Origin: Candidatus Nanohalarchaeota archaeon
GTDB taxonomy: Archaea; EX4484-52; B79-G9
Assembly (NCBI GenBank): GCA_030635525.1
Contig: DAOVYR010000035.1
Span: 1 to 8,770, forward strand
DNA: 8,770 nucleotides
Direction: 5' to 3'
Positions 6,610-8,770 of the stretch are shown piece by piece. The translations under genes and the position numbers were made by a program. A model generated the notes under the pieces. It was given only the letters and a program-made list of their open reading frames with translations, was not told where the DNA came from and ran no database searches. Each line of letters begins with the position of its first letter. The first letter of the stretch is position 1.

Positions 6610-6630
6610 AGTATTATTTGATATTTAAAC

Positions 6631-6637
6631 TATAAAG
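6631..6637 (-). promoter_or_regulatory. TATA-like box of the zinc-ribbon gene
   Basis: CTTTATA centred about 25 nt before ATG 6609. A second A/T run (TTTAAATA) lies closer to the start but too near for standard spacing. Confidence 0.5.
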
Positions 6638-6672
6638 CTTTATGACTGGAGGGAGGCTTTCTGAACGTCAAC

Positions 6673-6680
6673 TTTAAATA
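6673..6680 (+). promoter_or_regulatory. TATA-like box of the small membrane protein gene
   Basis: TTTAAATA centred about 25 nt before ATG 6702. With no SD before that ATG, this is the textbook leaderless archaeal arrangement. Confidence 0.55.
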
Positions 6681-6701
6681 ATACATTACGCAAATAACAC
6701 T

Positions 6702-6917
6702 ATGGCATTAATAGAACTTCTGCAACTAATAAGTGTGTTTTTAATCCCGGCAGTTATCTCTTATTTTGTTTATAAAAAATTAAAGTTTAACAAATATGTG
6801 AATCTAATAATTTTTATTATACTATTTTTAATATTAATCGTTTTATTACTGTTTATTCTAAATTTTGCCGTATTTAACTCTTCCAGTAGTACCATAGTAG
6901 AAACAATTACTCCATAA
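6702..6917 (+). CDS. Small two-helix membrane protein
   Basis: A 71-aa protein I do not recognise. Two hydrophobic stretches are separated by a short basic loop: helix 1 at about 5-24 (ELLQLISVFLIPAVISYFV), loop KKLKFNK, and helix 2 at about 33-57, made almost entirely of Ile, Leu, Phe and Val. The positive loop predicts both ends outside the cell and the loop inside. The C-terminus is a Ser/Thr-rich tail. No catalytic residue or cysteine is present. The start is supported by a TATA-like box 25 nt upstream. The gene runs toward tpiA on the opposite strand, and a hairpin-rich segment lies between the two stops. Low-complexity hydrophobic ORFs can be spurious, but the promoter geometry supports expression. 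Confidence 0.62.
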   Translation: MALIELLQLISVFLIPAVISYFVYKKLKFNKYVNLIIFIILFLILIVLLLFILNFAVFNSSSSTIVETITP

Positions 6918-6932
6918 TAAAAGATAAACTGG

Positions 6933-7000
6933 AACCGGCTCAATTCTTCGCCAGCCCTTCGGGTCGTTGCACTCTGGCTCGGTTTTTCTGACGAAAAACG
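6933..7000. repeat. Nested hairpins, left part of structured intergenic segment
   Basis: Possible fold seen in the sequence: GCCAG at 6950-6954 pairs with CTGGC at 6974-6978 and encloses a CCC-TTC-GGG hairpin at 6955-6963. An outer AACCG (6933-6937) can pair with CGGTT (6980-6984). A separate perfect hairpin, GTTTTTC-TGAC-GAAAAAC, covers 6982-6999 and competes with that outer stem. It lies just after the stop of the 6702 gene and could end or stabilise its transcript, or be part of a structured RNA or repeat element. Confidence 0.5.
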
Positions 7001-7001
7001 A

Positions 7002-7094
7002 ATATAACATAGCGTTAAGAGATTCCGAAATCTTGCAGATTTCTCCATCCAAATTTTGGCTACGCCAAAACGTATCTTATCGCCAATGTTATAT
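7002..7094. repeat. 93-bp segment bounded by imperfect inverted repeats, with two inner hairpins
   Basis: The left end (7002-7020, beginning ATATAACAT, then GCG and TAAGA) is mirrored by the right end (7075-7094, ending ATGTTATAT). The arms are about 20 nt long with two mismatches and one gap. Inside are two perfect hairpins: GAAATC-TTGCA-GATTTC (7027-7043) and TTTTGGC-TAC-GCCAAAA (7054-7070). The whole can fold into a three-way or cruciform shape. It sits in the convergent gap between the 6702 gene and tpiA. No target-site duplication or reading frame is evident. A MITE-like element, a structured RNA or a bidirectional terminator are all possible. Confidence 0.6.
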
Positions 7095-7118
7095 CCTATT
7101 AAGAGCAGATGATAGACA

Positions 7119-7838
7119 TCATGACTTTTTTTCTTCTTTTCCTTTCTTCTCTTCAGGCATTTTGTCCGCATCTATTATAAGACCCTGTATTGCTCTTTTC
7201 TGGTCTTTTGCTTTTGTTATGCCGGATGCAAGCAGTACGCCTTCTGCACCTAGTTTCATTGCAATATCAATGTCTTCTTTGGTTTTCACACCTGCGCCTA
7301 CAAGAAGTTTTGTTGTGATACTTGCAGACTTCACCTTCCTCACTGCATCCTCAATCAACTCTGGTTGAGCTGTGGATATTGATATATCACCGCCAATCAG
7401 TTCCGGGGGCTCGACTGCAACATAATCCGGGTTAAACTGGGCTACAGATTTTGCCTGCTCTAAGTCAGCAGCGCAGCAAATAGTCACAAGTTTTAGTTCT
7501 TTTGCCTTTTTGATAGTCTTCTCAATAACATCAAGCGATAGCTTCCTCTCAGAATGATTTATAAGCGTACCCTTTGCACCGGAATCATAAACTGCCTCAG
7601 GTAATATTGACCCGGTATTCGATCCATAGACAACAGGATCTATGTGCTGCGCATAAACAGGTATTGACACAGACTTAGCAACACGGTAGATGTCGGTAGG
7701 TTGTGGCACTACGATTATCTGGATTTTTTCCATTTTTGATACCGTCTCTGCTATTTTTGCCAGCTTTTCTGCTGCGTGGCCTGTTGCTTGTGCATAGGTC
7801 TTAAAGTTTATTACTATCAGCGGTTTTTTTTCTTCCAT
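7119..7838 (-). CDS. tpiA: Triosephosphate isomerase, archaeal type
   Basis: A 239-aa cytoplasmic glycolytic/gluconeogenic enzyme interconverting dihydroxyacetone phosphate and glyceraldehyde-3-phosphate. The substrate-binding Asn11 and Lys13 are in PLIVINFKTY. The catalytic His95 is in LINHSERKL and the catalytic Glu143 is in YVAVEPPELIGG. Phosphate-binding segments are LLVGAGVKTKED (178-189) and EGVLLASGITKA (199-210). The body matches the compact archaeal form of about 225 aa; it adds a lysine/glutamate-rich tail (KMPEEKKGKEEKKS). I chose ATG 7838 over an in-frame ATG at 7853. A perfect GGAGG (7847-7851) lies 8 nt before ATG 7838 and partly overlaps the upstream ATG, and archaeal homologues begin near this residue. 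The gene is divergent from the membrane protein at 7918. Confidence 0.95.
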   Translation of the reverse strand: MEEKKPLIVINFKTYAQATGHAAEKLAKIAETVSKMEKIQIIVVPQPTDIYRVAKSVSIPVYAQHIDPVVYGSNTGSILPEAVYDSGAKGTLINHSERKLSLDVIEKTIKKAKELKLVTICCAADLEQAKSVAQFNPDYVAVEPPELIGGDISISTAQPELIEDAVRKVKSASITTKLLVGAGVKTKEDIDIAMKLGAEGVLLASGITKAKDQKRAIQGLIIDADKMPEEKKGKEEKKS

Positions 7839-7846
7839 TTTTATTG

Positions 7847-7851
7847 CCTCC
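7847..7851 (-). promoter_or_regulatory. Shine-Dalgarno site that fixes the tpiA start
   Basis: GGAGG, 8 nt before ATG 7838 on the minus strand. It overlaps the alternative upstream ATG (7851-7853), which therefore is unlikely to be used. Confidence 0.75.
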
Positions 7852-7860
7852 ATTATGATT

Positions 7861-7870
7861 TTTTATATAA
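7861..7870 (-). promoter_or_regulatory. TATA-like box of tpiA
   Basis: TTATATAAAA centred about 28 nt before ATG 7838. If used, it would give a near-leaderless message and leave the SD upstream of the transcript start. A more distal A/T box around 7890 could instead give a leader containing the SD. Confidence 0.4.
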
Positions 7871-7889
7871 AGTATTATATACCCTTATC

Positions 7890-7897
7890 TATATAAT
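7890..7897 (+). promoter_or_regulatory. TATA-like box of the 7918 membrane protein gene
   Basis: TATATAAT centred about 25 nt before ATG 7918. Another box, ATTATATA at 7873-7880, would start transcription further upstream and include the SD-like GGATGGT (7909-7914) in a short leader. Confidence 0.45.
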
Positions 7898-7917
7898 ATT
7901 AGAGCACGGATGGTAAT

Positions 7918-8292
7918 ATGGCTGACTCTGTTGATAAGTACCTGGTAAAGATATTTTTTGTTGGAATTTTTGCTGCGTTAATGCTTTTTTTTTCAATTAT
8001 TTTCAGCCTGCATTTTATGATTGTTGATAAAAATGCAAGTGACTGTAATGTTCAGTTGGAGGATGATTATTTCTACAGTCTTGGGCGGGGCGTGAATTCG
8101 AAGTCTATGGCTGAGAAGATGGTTGTGATTTATGCAGAGAATAATAAGCCTGATGCAGACATACGGTTTTTGAGGAGCACTCTTGAGACCTGCGGATCAA
8201 CGTATGTTTTTATTGACAAAAGTGATAATGTGATGTATGCAGTATGTGGGGACGGGAAGATGTACAGGTATGCCTGTGTGCCTAAAACGTGA
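7918..8292 (+). CDS. Membrane-anchored hypothetical protein with four exported cysteines
   Basis: I do not recognise this 124-aa protein. A short cytoplasmic N-terminus precedes one long hydrophobic helix at about 9-36 (LVKIFFVGIFAALMLFFSII). The remaining roughly 88 residues should lie outside the cell. That domain has four cysteines (C43, C92, C110, C120), an even number suited to two disulfides, and short beta-like stretches such as STYVFIDKSDNVMYAVCGDGKMYRYACV. The start follows an SD-like GGATGGTAAT and TATA-like boxes. It is divergent from tpiA and its last 11 bp overlap the end of the MCM gene on the other strand. A role in envelope or pilus assembly would be speculation. Confidence 0.78.
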   Translation: MADSVDKYLVKIFFVGIFAALMLFFSIIFSLHFMIVDKNASDCNVQLEDDYFYSLGRGVNSKSMAEKMVVIYAENNKPDADIRFLRSTLETCGSTYVFIDKSDNVMYAVCGDGKMYRYACVPKT

Positions 8293-8770
8293 TGCCTTTC
8301 ATTGATAGTGTATATACTTCCATTGCGCGCCATACGTCTTCTTTTTCGATCCTGGTCCTTAATTCCATTCTTGCGTTTGCTTCTATGAGCCGCTTGAAGC
8401 CTATTATAAAGCGCGGGCTTATGTCTATCAGCATGTCTTTTTCTTTTTCCTTGATCTCTTTTACGAATTTTTTTATCATGTCATTGTAGTCTTCGCTGAA
8501 CTGTATCTCTAGTGTTTTTGAGCGGGCAATGTATTTTTTCAGGAACGCGAGGTCTTCGTTGTTTGAGGCTTGTTTTTTTTGTGTAAATACCCTGTCTGTT
8601 ATTTCCATGAACTGTTTTATGTCTGCTTCCCTGATTATGTAGAGTAGGTGGAAGCGCGAAAGAAGAGCTGAGTCGAATGGTATCTGTTTTTCTATCTGTT
8701 TTTTTTCTGTTCCTGAAAATTTGTCTTTTTTTGGGTTTGCGCTTGCAAGTACTGAGCATCGTGAATTAAA
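8282..8770 (-). CDS. mcm: MCM replicative helicase, C-terminal part (5' end beyond right edge)
   Basis: 162 codons of the C-terminal AAA+ region of an MCM protein, the hexameric 3'-5' DNA helicase that unwinds replication forks; the frame is open to the right edge. The visible sequence opens with RCSVLASANPKKDKF, the MCM sensor-1 segment. Next comes PFDSALLSRFHLLYII, the arginine-finger motif (normally LLSRFDLI). The lid helices end with the sensor-2-like ISPRFIIGFKRLIEANARMELR and IEKEDVWRAMEVY. An internal ATG at 8608 is not the true start, because conserved MCM sequence continues upstream without a stop. Two oddities are seen: His replaces the conserved Asp of SRFD, and the protein ends right after the AAA+ lid, without the C-terminal winged helix of most archaeal MCMs. 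It overlaps the 7918 gene tail-to-tail. Confidence 0.9.
   Translation of the reverse strand, partial: FNSRCSVLASANPKKDKFSGTEKKQIEKQIPFDSALLSRFHLLYIIREADIKQFMEITDRVFTQKKQASNNEDLAFLKKYIARSKTLEIQFSEDYNDMIKKFVKEIKEKEKDMLIDISPRFIIGFKRLIEANARMELRTRIEKEDVWRAMEVYTLSMKGITF

Noticed and set aside
7109..7122. ATGAT-AGAC-ATCAT palindrome at the tpiA stop codon
   Set aside because: It has 5-bp arms only and no T-run after it on the minus strand; not enough to call a terminator.
6770..7171. Minus-strand 133-aa frame and plus-strand 6967-7368 frame
   Set aside because: Both run through the hairpin-rich segment and over better-supported genes (6702 and tpiA); the translations have no family features.
8481..8759. 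Minus-strand 92-aa frame rich in Lys and Arg
   Set aside because: It is out of frame with the MCM coding sequence, which has conserved motifs over the same bases.

Overview
This window looks archaeal. It carries the C-terminal AAA+ part of an MCM helicase, a short archaeal-type triosephosphate isomerase and an archaeosortase. Most genes have an A/T-rich TATA-like box centred about 25-30 nt before the start codon, which is the geometry of leaderless archaeal transcripts. The A+T-rich, compact layout with many small unassigned proteins would fit an uncultivated lineage such as a DPANN-type archaeon, but the lineage cannot be fixed from this sequence alone.

Region 1 (1-2490, all minus strand) is one tight operon read from right to left: an ArsR-type repressor, a 76-aa thioredoxin/glutaredoxin-like CPKC protein, an ArsF-like thioredoxin-fold lipoprotein, a CcdA/ArsG-like membrane protein, and an ArsP/UPF0718-type permease cut by the left edge. 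Gene junctions are a 4-bp overlap or gaps of 1-2 nt. The set resembles the arsEFG organoarsenical reduction and efflux module with ArsR and ArsP-like partners. Its redox cysteines could form a relay from cytoplasm through membrane to cell exterior. A palindrome between the arsR TATA box and its start codon is a strong candidate operator.

Region 2 (2490-3205) is sparse: a start-less reading frame that may be a gene remnant, and one unassigned 118-aa protein.

Region 3 (3206-6190, minus strand) holds an OB-fold/HD-domain nuclease-like protein, an archaeosortase and a GalT-family nucleotidylyltransferase. Each appears to have its own promoter, so this is probably not one operon.

Region 4 (6191-7118) has a zinc-ribbon protein and a small two-helix membrane protein, transcribed divergently. 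They are followed by a dense cluster of hairpins, including a 93-bp segment bounded by imperfect inverted repeats.

Region 5 (7119-8770) holds triosephosphate isomerase (minus strand), a divergent single-pass membrane protein with four cysteines (plus strand), and the C-terminal end of an MCM helicase (minus strand). The MCM gene overlaps the membrane protein gene tail-to-tail and runs off the right edge.
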